A DNA stretch of 64,000 nt from Roseovarius indicus (GTDB lineage: Bacteria > Pseudomonadota > Alphaproteobacteria > Rhodobacterales > Rhodobacteraceae). Position 1 is the first letter of the stretch; each line of letters opens with the position of its first letter. This document shows, piece by piece, positions 43,812-51,620 of this stretch. The notes below the pieces were generated by a model. The model saw only the letters and a program-made list of their open reading frames with translations, was not told the DNA's origin and made no database searches. The translations under genes and the position numbers were made by a program. The stretch lies in contig NZ_CP031598.1 of assembly GCF_008728195.1 (NCBI RefSeq), positions 1,674,001-1,738,000 of the forward strand, in the 5' to 3' direction.

Positions 43812-43849
43812 GCGAATATATTTGCGCAATATAATCGGAATATCCGATT
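43812..43849. promoter_or_regulatory. Two dyads between the LysR gene and the glycoside-hydrolase-like operon
   Basis: GCGAATATATTTGC (43812-43825) is a near-palindrome. AATCGG-AATAT-CCGATT (43833-43849) has perfect 6-bp arms. Both lie in an AT-rich pocket between divergent starts. They are good candidates for recognition and activation sites of the LysR protein encoded at 43925. Confidence 0.5.
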
Positions 43850-43924
43850 GAATATCGACAGGCCGGCGCGCCGGGTGCTAGCCTTGCCTGCGCCCCCGGA
43901 CCTCGCACGGAGAAGCGAAGAGCG

Positions 43925-44815
43925 ATGCATATCGACCAGATCCGCACCTTTCTCGAAGTGGTGGCGACCGGGAATTTCAACCGCGCCGCCGAGAACCTCA
44001 ATGTCACGCAATCCACCGTCAGCGCGCGCATCCGCTCGCTGGAGGAGGAGCTGGGCCGCGCGCTGTTCGAACGCGGCCGCAACGGCGCGCGGCTGACCGC
44101 GGCGGGGGACCGGCTGCTGCGGCACGGGCACAGCATGCGGCGCCTGTGGCAGCGCGCACGCAATGACGTGGCCCTGCCGGATGCCTATGATTCCTCGCTC
44201 AGCCTCGGCGTGACGCTCAGCCTCTGGGAGGAGATAGAACTGCCCTGGGTCAACTGGATGCACCGGGAGGCGCCGACGGTCTCGCTTCACGTGGAGGCGG
44301 ATTATTCCCCCGGTCTGATGCGCCACCTGCGCGACGGCATCCTCGATATCGCGGTGATGTACGAGCCGCTCCAGATGCAGGAACTGGTGATCGAGGAATT
44401 CCTGCGGGACGAGCTGATCCTGTTCACCACCCATCCTGCCTGCGACGTGGCCGATGAGATCTGGCGGCAGGATTACGTGCTGGTCGATTGGGGCGAGGAT
44501 TTCCGCTACGACCACGATTCCATGTATCCGGACCTCGTGCACAGTTTCTCTGCCGGGCTCAGTTCGGTCGCGGTGCAATACCTGGAGCAGAACGCCGCCA
44601 GTGCTTATCTTCCGGCGCGGCTGGTGTTGCGGCAATTGAAGAAAGGGGTGGTCCGGCCTGTGCGCAATGCGCCGGTCTTTGAGCGCACCGGATGCCTGAT
44701 CTACAGCAAGTCACCGGCGGATGGCGATCTTCTCAATCTGGGGCTTGAGGGGCTGCGCAGCGTTACCGCCGAGCTGGAAGCGCAGACGGCGCGGCTCGTC
44801 GAAGCCGCGCGCTGA
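43925..44815 (+). CDS. LysR-family transcriptional regulator (divergent)
   Basis: The 296-residue regulator has an N-terminal winged helix-turn-helix (about 3-60: IDQIRTFLEVVATGNFNRAAENLNVTQSTVSARIRSLEEELGRALF). An effector-binding domain follows (about 88-290). It is divergent from the glycoside-hydrolase-like/Pot operon across about 195 bp containing two dyads, the classic arrangement for a LysR activator of the adjacent operon. It is followed after 30 bp by the left end of the IS6 tandem array, so its downstream context has been rearranged. Confidence 0.92.
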   Translation: MHIDQIRTFLEVVATGNFNRAAENLNVTQSTVSARIRSLEEELGRALFERGRNGARLTAAGDRLLRHGHSMRRLWQRARNDVALPDAYDSSLSLGVTLSLWEEIELPWVNWMHREAPTVSLHVEADYSPGLMRHLRDGILDIAVMYEPLQMQELVIEEFLRDELILFTTHPACDVADEIWRQDYVLVDWGEDFRYDHDSMYPDLVHSFSAGLSSVAVQYLEQNAASAYLPARLVLRQLKKGVVRPVRNAPVFERTGCLIYSKSPADGDLLNLGLEGLRSVTAELEAQTARLVEAAR

Positions 44816-44845
44816 ACCGCTCTGGGTTTCACGGAGGCTCCAGTT

Positions 44846-45663
44846 GGTGCTGTCAGACGAATTCGAACTCGTCTCTACTTAGACAGTGAGGCTGTCCTTT
44901 ATGCCGCGCCGAGACTGCGCCACTCGACCAGAGCGGCGGTTCTGTTCAGCTTGAAGATATCGCGCCGGGAGAGGGCTCGGCCCTGATTGAAGTGGTTGAA
45001 AACGGAAGAATGGACGGCAACGAATTTCTGAAGACTTCGCATTCGGCGGAAGCGCTGCATGGCTCGCTCCCTTCGTCGGAATGGCAGGTGTGAATTCTCA
45101 ATACGGTTATTGAGCCAGCGCCCACATGCCTGCAGATCATCACATCCGAGGTCACGCAGCGCGGCCCTGTAGGAAGGGAAGCGATTGGTTACTAGAACTT
45201 CTGGTTGACCGTAGCGGCGCATCAATTTTCTCAGAATTTTCAATGCGGTGCGCTTGTTTCTGCGCTTCGTGACAACGCTCTCCAACACCTCACCCTCGTG
45301 ATCTATGGCCTGCCAGAGATAGTGGTGCTCGCCTTTTGTATTCAAGAAGACTTCGTACACGTGCCACTGCCATGTCGAGAATGCACGCAGCTTTTGAACC
45401 CGTTTTCTTCTGATCTCTGAGGCGAAACTTGGGCCGAACCTGCTCCACCAGTATCGTATCGTCTCGTAGCTAACGTCGATGCCGCGCTCGTGGAGAAGGT
45501 CTTCGACATTTCGCAGCGAGAGCGGAAACCGGACGTAGAGCATCACCGGCAGGCGGATGATTTCCGGGCTGGATTTAAAGTATTTGAAAGGGTCGCGTTT
45601 TGGCATGCCAGTAGGGTAGGGGCCCGGTCAGCGGGCCTCGAGCCAAGTTCTTCTGACATGACC
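44846..45663 (-). mobile_element. IS6-family element, copy B
   Basis: Element of 818 bp with ends GGTGCTGTCAGACG and the complement of GGTCATGTCAGA, first of the tandem array. It lies 30 bp downstream of the LysR stop. The transposase inside is catalytically dead. Confidence 0.88.
44899..45606 (-). CDS. IS6-family transposase, two catalytic Asp lost
   Basis: The 235-residue frame is complete, but the first catalytic Asp reads WHVYEVFLNT (Asp to Tyr) and the second VLVTNRFPSY (Asp to Asn). Only the Glu (NNRIENSHLPF) remains. The N-terminal DNA-binding region (SLRNVEDLLHERGIDVSYETIRYW) is intact, so the protein might still bind element ends. From about residue 125 the protein is identical to copy A, whereas the N-terminal third is closer to copy C. 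This mosaic implies gene conversion between copies. Confidence 0.85.
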   Translation of the reverse strand: MPKRDPFKYFKSSPEIIRLPVMLYVRFPLSLRNVEDLLHERGIDVSYETIRYWWSRFGPSFASEIRRKRVQKLRAFSTWQWHVYEVFLNTKGEHHYLWQAIDHEGEVLESVVTKRRNKRTALKILRKLMRRYGQPEVLVTNRFPSYRAALRDLGCDDLQACGRWLNNRIENSHLPFRRRERAMQRFRRMRSLQKFVAVHSSVFNHFNQGRALSRRDIFKLNRTAALVEWRSLGAA

Positions 45664-45818
45664 CCGCGGAGTTTGGCGGTTTGAGACTTCTTCGAATTTG
45701 TCGGTAGGGTGTGGGCAAACGGTGCGTCTCTGTTTGAAAGCCGCTCCTCCAAACCCCGGAAATGACGGAGCAATTTAGGGAAATTGCGAACGAGGAAAGA
45801 GAGACCCGTCTGGCTGGC

Positions 45819-46636
45819 GGTGCTGTCAGACGAATTCGAACTCGTCTCTACTTGGACAGTGAGGCTGTCCTTTATGCCGCGCCGAGACTGCGCCACTCGA
45901 CCAGAGCGGCGGTTCTGTTCAGCTTGAAGATATCGCGCCGGGAGAGGGCTCGGCCCTGATTGAAGTGGTTGAAAACGGAAGAATGGACGGCAACGAATTT
46001 CTGAAGACTTCGCATTCGGCGGAAGCGCTGCATGGCTCGCTCCCTTCGTCGGAATGGCAGGTGTGAATTCTCAATACGGTTATTGAGCCAGCGCCCACAT
46101 GCCTGCAGATTATCACATCCGAGGTCACGCAGCGCGGCCCTGTAGGAAAGGAAGCGATCGGTTACTAGAACTTCTGGTCGACCGTAGCGCCGCATCATTT
46201 TTCTCAGCATTTTCAATGCGGCGCGCTTGTTTCTGCGCTTCGTGACAACGCTCTCCAACACCTCACCCTCGTGATCTACGGCCCGCCAGAGATAGTGGCG
46301 CTCGCCTTTTGTCTTCACGAAAACTTCGTCCACGTGCCACTGCCATTTCGAGAAGGCACGCAGCTTTTGAACCCTTTTTCTTCTGATCTCTGAGGCAAAC
46401 ATTGGGCCGAACCTGCTCCACCAGTATCGTGTCGCCTCGTAGCTAACATCGACGCCGCGCTCGTGGAGAAGGTCTTCGACATTTCGCTGCAAGAGTGGGA
46501 ACCGGACGTAGAGCATCACCGTCAGGCGGATGATTTCCGGGCTGGATTTAAAGTATTTGAAAGGGTCGCGTTTTGGCATGCCAGTAGGGTAGGGGCCCGG
46601 TCAGCGGGCCTCGAGCCAAGTTCTTCTGACATGACC
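45819..46636 (-). mobile_element. IS6-family element, copy C (apparently intact)
   Basis: Middle element of the array, 818 bp, with both ends. The left flank TGGCTGGC is the end of spacer 1 and the right flank CCGCGGAG is the start of spacer 2. It carries the only copy of this type with a complete DDE triad and an open frame. Confidence 0.88.
45872..46579 (-). CDS. IS6-family transposase, DDE triad intact
   Basis: The 235-residue transposase has an N-terminal helix-turn-helix (QRNVEDLLHERGVDVSYEATRYW). The DDE domain has Asp in WHVDEVFVKT, Asp in VLVTDRFLSY and Glu in NNRIENSHLPFRRRE. Of the four related copies in the window this alone has all three catalytic residues without a nonsense codon. 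It could mobilise the others in trans and drive amplification of the 973-bp unit. Confidence 0.9.
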   Translation of the reverse strand: MPKRDPFKYFKSSPEIIRLTVMLYVRFPLLQRNVEDLLHERGVDVSYEATRYWWSRFGPMFASEIRRKRVQKLRAFSKWQWHVDEVFVKTKGERHYLWRAVDHEGEVLESVVTKRRNKRAALKMLRKMMRRYGRPEVLVTDRFLSYRAALRDLGCDNLQACGRWLNNRIENSHLPFRRRERAMQRFRRMRSLQKFVAVHSSVFNHFNQGRALSRRDIFKLNRTAALVEWRSLGAA

Positions 46637-46791
46637 CCGCGGAGTTTGGCGGTTTGGGACTTCTTCGAATTTGTCGGTAGGGTGTGGGCGAACGGTGCGT
46701 CTCTGTTTGAAAGCCGCTCCTCCAAACCCCGGAAATGACGGAGCAATTTAGGGAAATTCCGAACGAGGAAAGAGAGACCCGTCTGGCTGGC

Positions 46792-47609
46792 GGTGCTGTC
46801 ATACCAATTCGAACTCGTCTCCACTTGGACAGTGAGGTTGCCCTTTATGCCGCGCCGAGACTGCGCCACTCGGCCAGAGCGGCGGTTCTGTTCAGCTTGC
46901 AGATATCGCGTGGGGAGAGGGTTCGGCCTTGATTGAAGTGGTTGAAAACGGAAGAATCGACGGCAACGAATTTCTGAAGACTTCGCATTCGGCGGAAGCG
47001 CTGCATGGCTCGCTCCCTTCGTCGGAATGGCAGGCGTGAATTCTCAATACGGTTATTGAGCCAGCGCCCACATGCCTGCAGATCATCACATCCGAGGTCA
47101 CGCAGCGCGGCCCTGTAGGAAGGGAAGCGATCGGTTACTAGAACTTCTGGTCGACCGTAGCGCCGCATCATTTTTGGAAGCATTTTCAATGCGGCGCGCT
47201 TGTTTCTGCGCTTCGTGACAACGTTCTCCAACACCTCACCCTCGTGATCTATGGCCTGCCAGAGATAGTGGTGCTCGCCGTTTATCTTCACGAAGACTTC
47301 GTCCACGTGCCACTGCCATTTCGAGAAGGCACGCAGCTTTTGAACCCGTTTTCTTCTGATCTCTGAGGCGAACATTGGGCCGAATCTGTTCCACCAGAAC
47401 CGTACCGTCTCGTAGCTAACGTCGATGCCGCGCTAGTGGAGAAGGTATTCGACATTTCGCAGCGAGAGTGGGAACCGGACGTAGAGCATCACCGCCAGGC
47501 CGATGATCTCGGGGCTGGATTTAAAGTACTTGAAAGGGTCGCGGTTAGCCATGCGGGCAGGGTAGGCGGGGGCTCAACCAGTCTCAAGCCAAGTTCCTCT
47601 GACATGACC
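46792..47609 (-). mobile_element. IS6-family element, copy D
   Basis: Last element of the array, 818 bp, with both ends (GGTGCTGTCATACC left, complement of GGTCATGTCAGAGGAACTT right). The left end differs from the others by a few bases. Its right end abuts the C-terminal stub of a further IS6 transposase of opposite orientation. Confidence 0.85.
46845..47552 (-). pseudogene. IS6-family transposase with nonsense codon 40
   Basis: The frame starts at 47552 as in the other copies. GAG (Glu) at codon 40 has become TAG (47435-47433) within VEYLLH-stop-RGIDVSYETVRFW. Downstream the three catalytic residues are intact (WHVDEVFVKI, VLVTDRFPSY, NNRIENSRLPF). Re-initiation at an internal Met (47375) would give 176 residues without the DNA-binding domain. 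It is therefore inactive by a single change, unlike copies A and B. Confidence 0.88.
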
Positions 47610-47809
47610 AATCGCCCAACTCGATGCAGCGGTTTCTGTCTGTTCACGATGACATTTACAATCAATTCAAACGGCAACGCCACCTGATCTCCCGCCGCAC
47701 CTTCCGTGAGACGCGCGCTAAAGCGATGGCCGGGTGGCATCAAATCGTTGCCGCTTGAATGCGGACTGAAGCAATTTCTCGGGTAACCTGAAGTTACCGT
47801 GACAACGCC
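47610..47809 (+). pseudogene. C-terminal stub of an IS6-type transposase plus right end
   Basis: From ATG 47624 the plus frame reads QRFLSVHDDIYNQFKRQRHL then ISRRTFRETRAKAMAG and stops at 47758. This is the C-terminus of an IS6-family transposase. The element end (complement of GGCGTTGTCACGGTAACTTC) closes at 47809. The rest is replaced by copy D. It belongs to the second end type, like 16319-17116. Confidence 0.7.
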
Positions 47810-48043
47810 CTGCAGAGAATGAACGCTCTGCCTTACTGAGACGATCGAAAATCGTAGAAGCTGCAAATATCGTTGTCGCCTCGCGGCCTGTCCGCGCCTT
47901 TGACTTCGTAAACTTCTTACGCAAAACCTTCTCCCCCGTTTCGGTAATTCGCTGAATAAAGTGAGGCGGTAATTGGTTTGGAAGAAAGTCTGCATAGTCC
48001 AGACAGGCATCCCTCTGACACTGCAGGCGCGCCGTCTCGGAAA
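47810..48043. other. Unassigned gap between IS6 stub and SMP-30 gene
   Basis: On the minus strand an open frame reads QRDACLDYADFLPNQLPPHF and continues TGREATTIFAASTIFDRLSK. It looks protein-like but matches nothing I recognise and runs into the IS6 stub. It may be the end of a gene broken by the insertions. I do not annotate a function. Confidence 0.35.
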
Positions 48044-48976
48044 TCACCCGTTGAAGCTCAGCCTGAGCCCGGGCCGCTCCCACCGCATCTTCAGCAATTG
48101 CCCCGAGGAGGAAAGCGTAACGTAAGCGTCCTTCATGTCCGGGCCACCGAAGGCGATGTTGGTGCAGAACGGGTCGGGCATGGCGATTTCGTCGACGATC
48201 TCGCCCTCGGGCGAAATCACCAGCACTGCCCCGCGATAGATCTGGCCGATGCAGATGTTTCCAGCGCTGTCGACGGCGAGAGAATCAAAGCCCCGTTTCC
48301 CCTCGGGCGAGGCGACGAGGCGCCCGCCATGCGCAGCCCCCAACTGGGGGTCGAGCGCAAGCTGACCGGGCCCCGTGACGTCGAAAGCCCAGAGACGGCA
48401 GGTAAAGGTCTCGGTTACCCAGAGCGTGCGGCCATCAGGGGACAGGCCGACACCGTTCGGAGAATGTACCGGAAAGATCACCTCGCGTAGCTCACTGCCA
48501 TCGATCCGCCCGTAAAGCACCGCGCCACGGTCCATGTCCCGCTCACGCACCTTGCCGTGATCGGTGAACCAGAAGCCGCCATGCTCGTCGAAGACGATGT
48601 CGTTCGGCCCCTTCAGCGGGGCCTTGTCCGAGGCGGTGTAAAGTACCGTCACCTCGCCAGTTTGCAGGTCGACCCGCTCGATCCGGCCGCCCGCGTAATC
48701 CTCGGCCTGGCCCGCCGGGCGCAGGTCGTCTTCCGCGAATTCCTCCCAGCGGAAGCCACCGTTGTTGCAGACGTAAAGCGCTCCATCCGGCCCAATGGCA
48801 GCACCGTTCGGGCCGGAGCCGGTTTCCGCGACGATCGAACGCGTACCGTCGGGCGCCACCCGGGTGATCTTGCCGCGGGCGATCTCGACGACGATCACCG
48901 ATCCATCCTCCATCACGACCGGCCCCTCGGGAAAGCGCAGCCCCTTGGTGACGACCTCATGCTTCGTCTTGCTCAT
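48044..48976 (-). CDS. SMP-30/gluconolactonase-like protein
   Basis: The ATG at 48976 follows GGAGGAGGAAGAG. The 310-residue protein is a six-bladed beta-propeller of the SMP-30 family: GLRFPEGPVVMEDGSVIVVEI, SGPNGAAIGPDGALYVCNNGG, KGPNDIVFDEHGGFWFTDHG, SPNGVGLSPDGRTLWVTET, and FDSLAVDSAGNICIG. Metal ligands are expected at the Glu of FPEGP, the Asn of GPND and the Asp near FDSLAVD. Family members hydrolyse sugar-acid or other lactones. It is the last gene of a minus-strand operon (GntR, ThDP enzyme, this gene), so it probably opens a lactone intermediate in the pathway of the cluster. Confidence 0.9.
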   Translation of the reverse strand: MSKTKHEVVTKGLRFPEGPVVMEDGSVIVVEIARGKITRVAPDGTRSIVAETGSGPNGAAIGPDGALYVCNNGGFRWEEFAEDDLRPAGQAEDYAGGRIERVDLQTGEVTVLYTASDKAPLKGPNDIVFDEHGGFWFTDHGKVRERDMDRGAVLYGRIDGSELREVIFPVHSPNGVGLSPDGRTLWVTETFTCRLWAFDVTGPGQLALDPQLGAAHGGRLVASPEGKRGFDSLAVDSAGNICIGQIYRGAVLVISPEGEIVDEIAMPDPFCTNIAFGGPDMKDAYVTLSSSGQLLKMRWERPGLRLSFNG

Positions 48977-49007
48977 GTACTCTCTTCCTCCTCCCGGGCC
49001 CGTCGTA

Positions 49008-50735
49008 TCAGTCCGCCGCCAGGCCGCGCGTTTCCGACGTTTCCGAATAGGCCAGCCGCGCGAAGGACACCTCCATCGAGGCCTCCACGTCGATGACGGC
49101 GGGCCGCTGTTCCTCCTGTGTGACGCGTAGCGCGGCGGCAAGCGCCTCCTTGAGCGGTTCGATGCCCGAGGCGTGGAACCCCGCGCAGCCCATGCCCCGC
49201 GCGATTGCGGCATAATCGACCCTCGAGAACTGCGTCGCGAAGGGGCCGCGTGAATGCTGCGACCAGCCGAGCGCGTCGTTGTTCATCACCACCGAGATGA
49301 TCGGCAGCGCGGCCTCGATCGCGGTGATCAAGCCGTTCATCGTCATCGAAAATCCGCCATCGCCCGAAAAGGCGACGACCGGGTTTTCCGGCGACAGCAG
49401 CTTGCGCGCCATGGCCGAGGGCAGGGCATAGCCCATCGGGCCTGCGCCGGCCGGCTGGATGAAACGGCCCGCCCCGCGCGGGCGCAGGAAGTGCAGCATG
49501 AAGATCCGGTTCTCGCCCGCGTCGCAGGTATAGATCGTCTCGCGCGGCAGGATCTCCTGCATCGTCGCGATGATCTCATGCGGGTGAATCGCGGCCGCCC
49601 CCGCATCCGAGGCGGGCAGGGACACGTGGCGCGGGGTGTTCAGCGCCGCGGTCCAGGTCTCATGCGCGGCGGCGGTCCAGCCGGTGCGCAGCGCGTCGAG
49701 AATTGTCGCGGCATCGCCCAGTAGCGGATGCGCGACGGGGATCGTCCACGACAGGTTGCGCGGTTCGATATCCACCTGAATCAGCGTTTGCCGCGACGGG
49801 TCGATAAGTCCGGTGTCGCCGTTGTTGGTGTCCGAGGCCGAAAGCTTGGTGCCGATGGCCAAGATCACGTCGGCGCCGGCGACTGCACGATGCGCCAACG
49901 GGTTGCCGTAACCGCCATAGACCCCGCAGGAAAGCACGTGGTCTTCATCGAAGACGCCTTTGCCCGAGGGCGACGTGACGACGGGAATGCCGCACGCCTC
50001 GGCAAATCGCATCAGGGCGGCTTCGGCGCGGCCCACGCGAATGCCATTGCCGGCGATGATCAGCGGCCGTGCGGCACCCTGCAGCGCGGCAAGGGAAGCG
50101 GTCAGTTCGGGCACGCCGCGCAGGGGCGGGGCGATAAAGGCCTCGGCCGGGTAGATTCGCGGCGCGGCCTCCGGGCGCGCCTCGCCATCCAGGGCGCGCA
50201 GACCCAGAAGCATGGCCACCGGCCCCGGTTCGCCCGAACAGGCGTGCTTGATCGCAAGCTGCGTGGCCACCACCGCCGAATTCGGATCTTCCGCGGTAAA
50301 GACCTCCTTGGTGACGGCGCCGAAGGCCTGCCGGGCATCCCAGTTGCCGTACTCGCCTGTCCCCGACTGGTAAGGCGCATGCAGCGAGGCGCCGGGCGTG
50401 TCTGAGAAATCGGTCAGCAGCAGCAGCGGCGTCGCCGAAAGATGCGCCTCGATGGTGCCGAGCAGCCCGTTGCCCAGAACCCAGGGGCCCTGGCCCAGCA
50501 GCACGCTCGGCGCGCCGGTGATGCGGCCGATGGTTTCGGCCATCACCGCGCCAAGGCTTTCCTCGCGCACGAGGATGGTCCGAATTTTCTCCTGCCGCTT
50601 TTCCAGCGCGCCGAAGATCCTTCCGGTATGCCCGCCGGAAAGGCCGAAAACATGCTTGATGCCCGCGGCGATCAGCGTGTCGACAATGGCATCCGCGGCG
50701 GCGACCGGGGCGTCGTAAAGCGGCTGGCAGGTCAT
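49008..50735 (-). CDS. Thiamine-diphosphate-dependent enzyme, acetolactate-synthase-like (1)
   Basis: I start at the ATG overlapping the GntR stop (ATGA). The 575-residue enzyme has the three-domain ThDP layout. The PYR domain has the activating Glu in LVREESLGAVMAETIGR. The central domain has RPLIIAGNGIRVGRAE. The PP domain has VVAFSGDGGFSMTMNGLIT and VVMNN (GDG...NN cofactor motif). It could be a decarboxylase, carboligase or C-C lyase. The reaction cannot be fixed from motif data. It lies between a lactonase-like gene and a GntR gene and is divergent from a second ThDP enzyme. Confidence 0.88.
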   Translation of the reverse strand: MTCQPLYDAPVAAADAIVDTLIAAGIKHVFGLSGGHTGRIFGALEKRQEKIRTILVREESLGAVMAETIGRITGAPSVLLGQGPWVLGNGLLGTIEAHLSATPLLLLTDFSDTPGASLHAPYQSGTGEYGNWDARQAFGAVTKEVFTAEDPNSAVVATQLAIKHACSGEPGPVAMLLGLRALDGEARPEAAPRIYPAEAFIAPPLRGVPELTASLAALQGAARPLIIAGNGIRVGRAEAALMRFAEACGIPVVTSPSGKGVFDEDHVLSCGVYGGYGNPLAHRAVAGADVILAIGTKLSASDTNNGDTGLIDPSRQTLIQVDIEPRNLSWTIPVAHPLLGDAATILDALRTGWTAAAHETWTAALNTPRHVSLPASDAGAAAIHPHEIIATMQEILPRETIYTCDAGENRIFMLHFLRPRGAGRFIQPAGAGPMGYALPSAMARKLLSPENPVVAFSGDGGFSMTMNGLITAIEAALPIISVVMNNDALGWSQHSRGPFATQFSRVDYAAIARGMGCAGFHASGIEPLKEALAAALRVTQEEQRPAVIDVEASMEVSFARLAYSETSETRGLAAD

Positions 50736-51469
50736 CGTTTCGTTCCGCCGGGTGTATCCTGTGCTTCCAGGTTGCCCAGGATCGCCGTCGCGCTGCCCGC
50801 GATATCGGCCTGGATCGCCTCGCGTGCGGCCGCGCCGTCGCGGTTGTGCAGCGCTTCTATGACAGTCAGGTGCGAGTGGCGTTCGCCCAGGCTGGGCACG
50901 TCGCGATGCTCGTAAAGCACATTGAGTAGGGGCCCCATCTGAAGCCACAGTCCTTCGACGATGCGCAACAGCCGGCGCGACCCGCCGGCGGCGGCCAGTT
51001 CGAGGTGAAAGCGCTGGTTCCAGACCAGCGCCGAGCGATAATCGGCCGAGTTCTTGGCCTCGATCAGGTGCGCGTGCAGGCGGGTGAGCTCGGCGATGGT
51101 CTTATTCGTCGCCAGCCCGGCGGCGCGAAAGGCGGCCTCGCCCTCGGTCAGCTCGCGCAACCGGCGCAGGTCTTCATAGCTCTCGGCGTCAAGCTGCGGC
51201 ACCACGAAGGAGCGCCCCGCCGTCTGTTCCAGCGCGCCTTCTGCGGCCAGTTGCACCAGCGCCTCGCGCACCGGGGTAGGGCTTATTCCCATCGCCGAGG
51301 CCAGGTCGCGAATCGTCAGCTTGGCGCCAGGCCGGAAGCCGCCGGTCATGAGACCGCGCTTGAGTTCGCCATAGGCTTCCTGGGCAAGATTCACATGGGC
51401 AAGCGACCGCAAGCCTTCTGAGCGCTCGTCGTTTGAAGGCCTGTCCGCGCCCATAGATTTCAACTCCAT
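50732..51469 (-). CDS. GntR-family (FCD-type) regulator
   Basis: The ATG of ELKSMGADRPSND is preferred. The protein has about 245 residues: a winged helix-turn-helix (about 25-90: LAQEAYGELKRGLMTGGFRPGAKLTIRDLASAMGISPTPVREALVQLAAEGALE) and an FCD effector-binding domain (about 100-225). The FCD domain has the metal-coordinating pattern of His/Asp residues (FHLELAAAGGSRRLLRIVEGLW, RHSHLTVIEALHNRD). It sits between two divergent ThDP-enzyme operons. Twin palindromes in the 150 bp upstream are its likely operators. Probably a repressor relieved by a pathway intermediate. Confidence 0.92.
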   Translation of the reverse strand: MELKSMGADRPSNDERSEGLRSLAHVNLAQEAYGELKRGLMTGGFRPGAKLTIRDLASAMGISPTPVREALVQLAAEGALEQTAGRSFVVPQLDAESYEDLRRLRELTEGEAAFRAAGLATNKTIAELTRLHAHLIEAKNSADYRSALVWNQRFHLELAAAGGSRRLLRIVEGLWLQMGPLLNVLYEHRDVPSLGERHSHLTVIEALHNRDGAAAREAIQADIAGSATAILGNLEAQDTPGGTKR

Positions 51470-51546
51470 CAATTCACCGCGTTTTCTACCATGAAAGGCA
51501 GATCTGTCCCGATCTGAGTAGGACAAATCCGAAGTCGCATCAAGTT

Positions 51547-51576
51547 TGATATATCATTTTACATCTTGATATATCA
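51547..51576. promoter_or_regulatory. Twin GntR operators
   Basis: Two identical perfect 10-bp palindromes TGATATATCA lie at 51547-51556 and 51567-51576, 20 bp apart (two helical turns, same face). They are 45-75 bp before the ThDP-enzyme gene at 51621 and 78 bp from the GntR start. This suits cooperative binding of two GntR dimers controlling both divergent operons. Confidence 0.75.
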
Positions 51577-51620
51577 TATTTCGGATTGTAGCTGTCGAGT
51601 CGAGGAACGTGGGAGGACAG

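Larger units (their letters stand above)
44846..47609 (-). repeat. Tandem array of three IS6 copies with 155-bp spacers
   Basis: Three 818-bp elements of the same orientation start at 44846, 45819 and 46792, with a strict 973-bp period (818 plus 155). The two 155-bp spacers (45664-45818 and 46637-46791) are nearly identical. The unit IS-spacer-IS-spacer-IS is what IS6-family tandem amplification produces. The three copies differ at many positions and in functional state. Outer flanks (CTCCAGTT and AATCGCCC) do not match. Confidence 0.92.
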
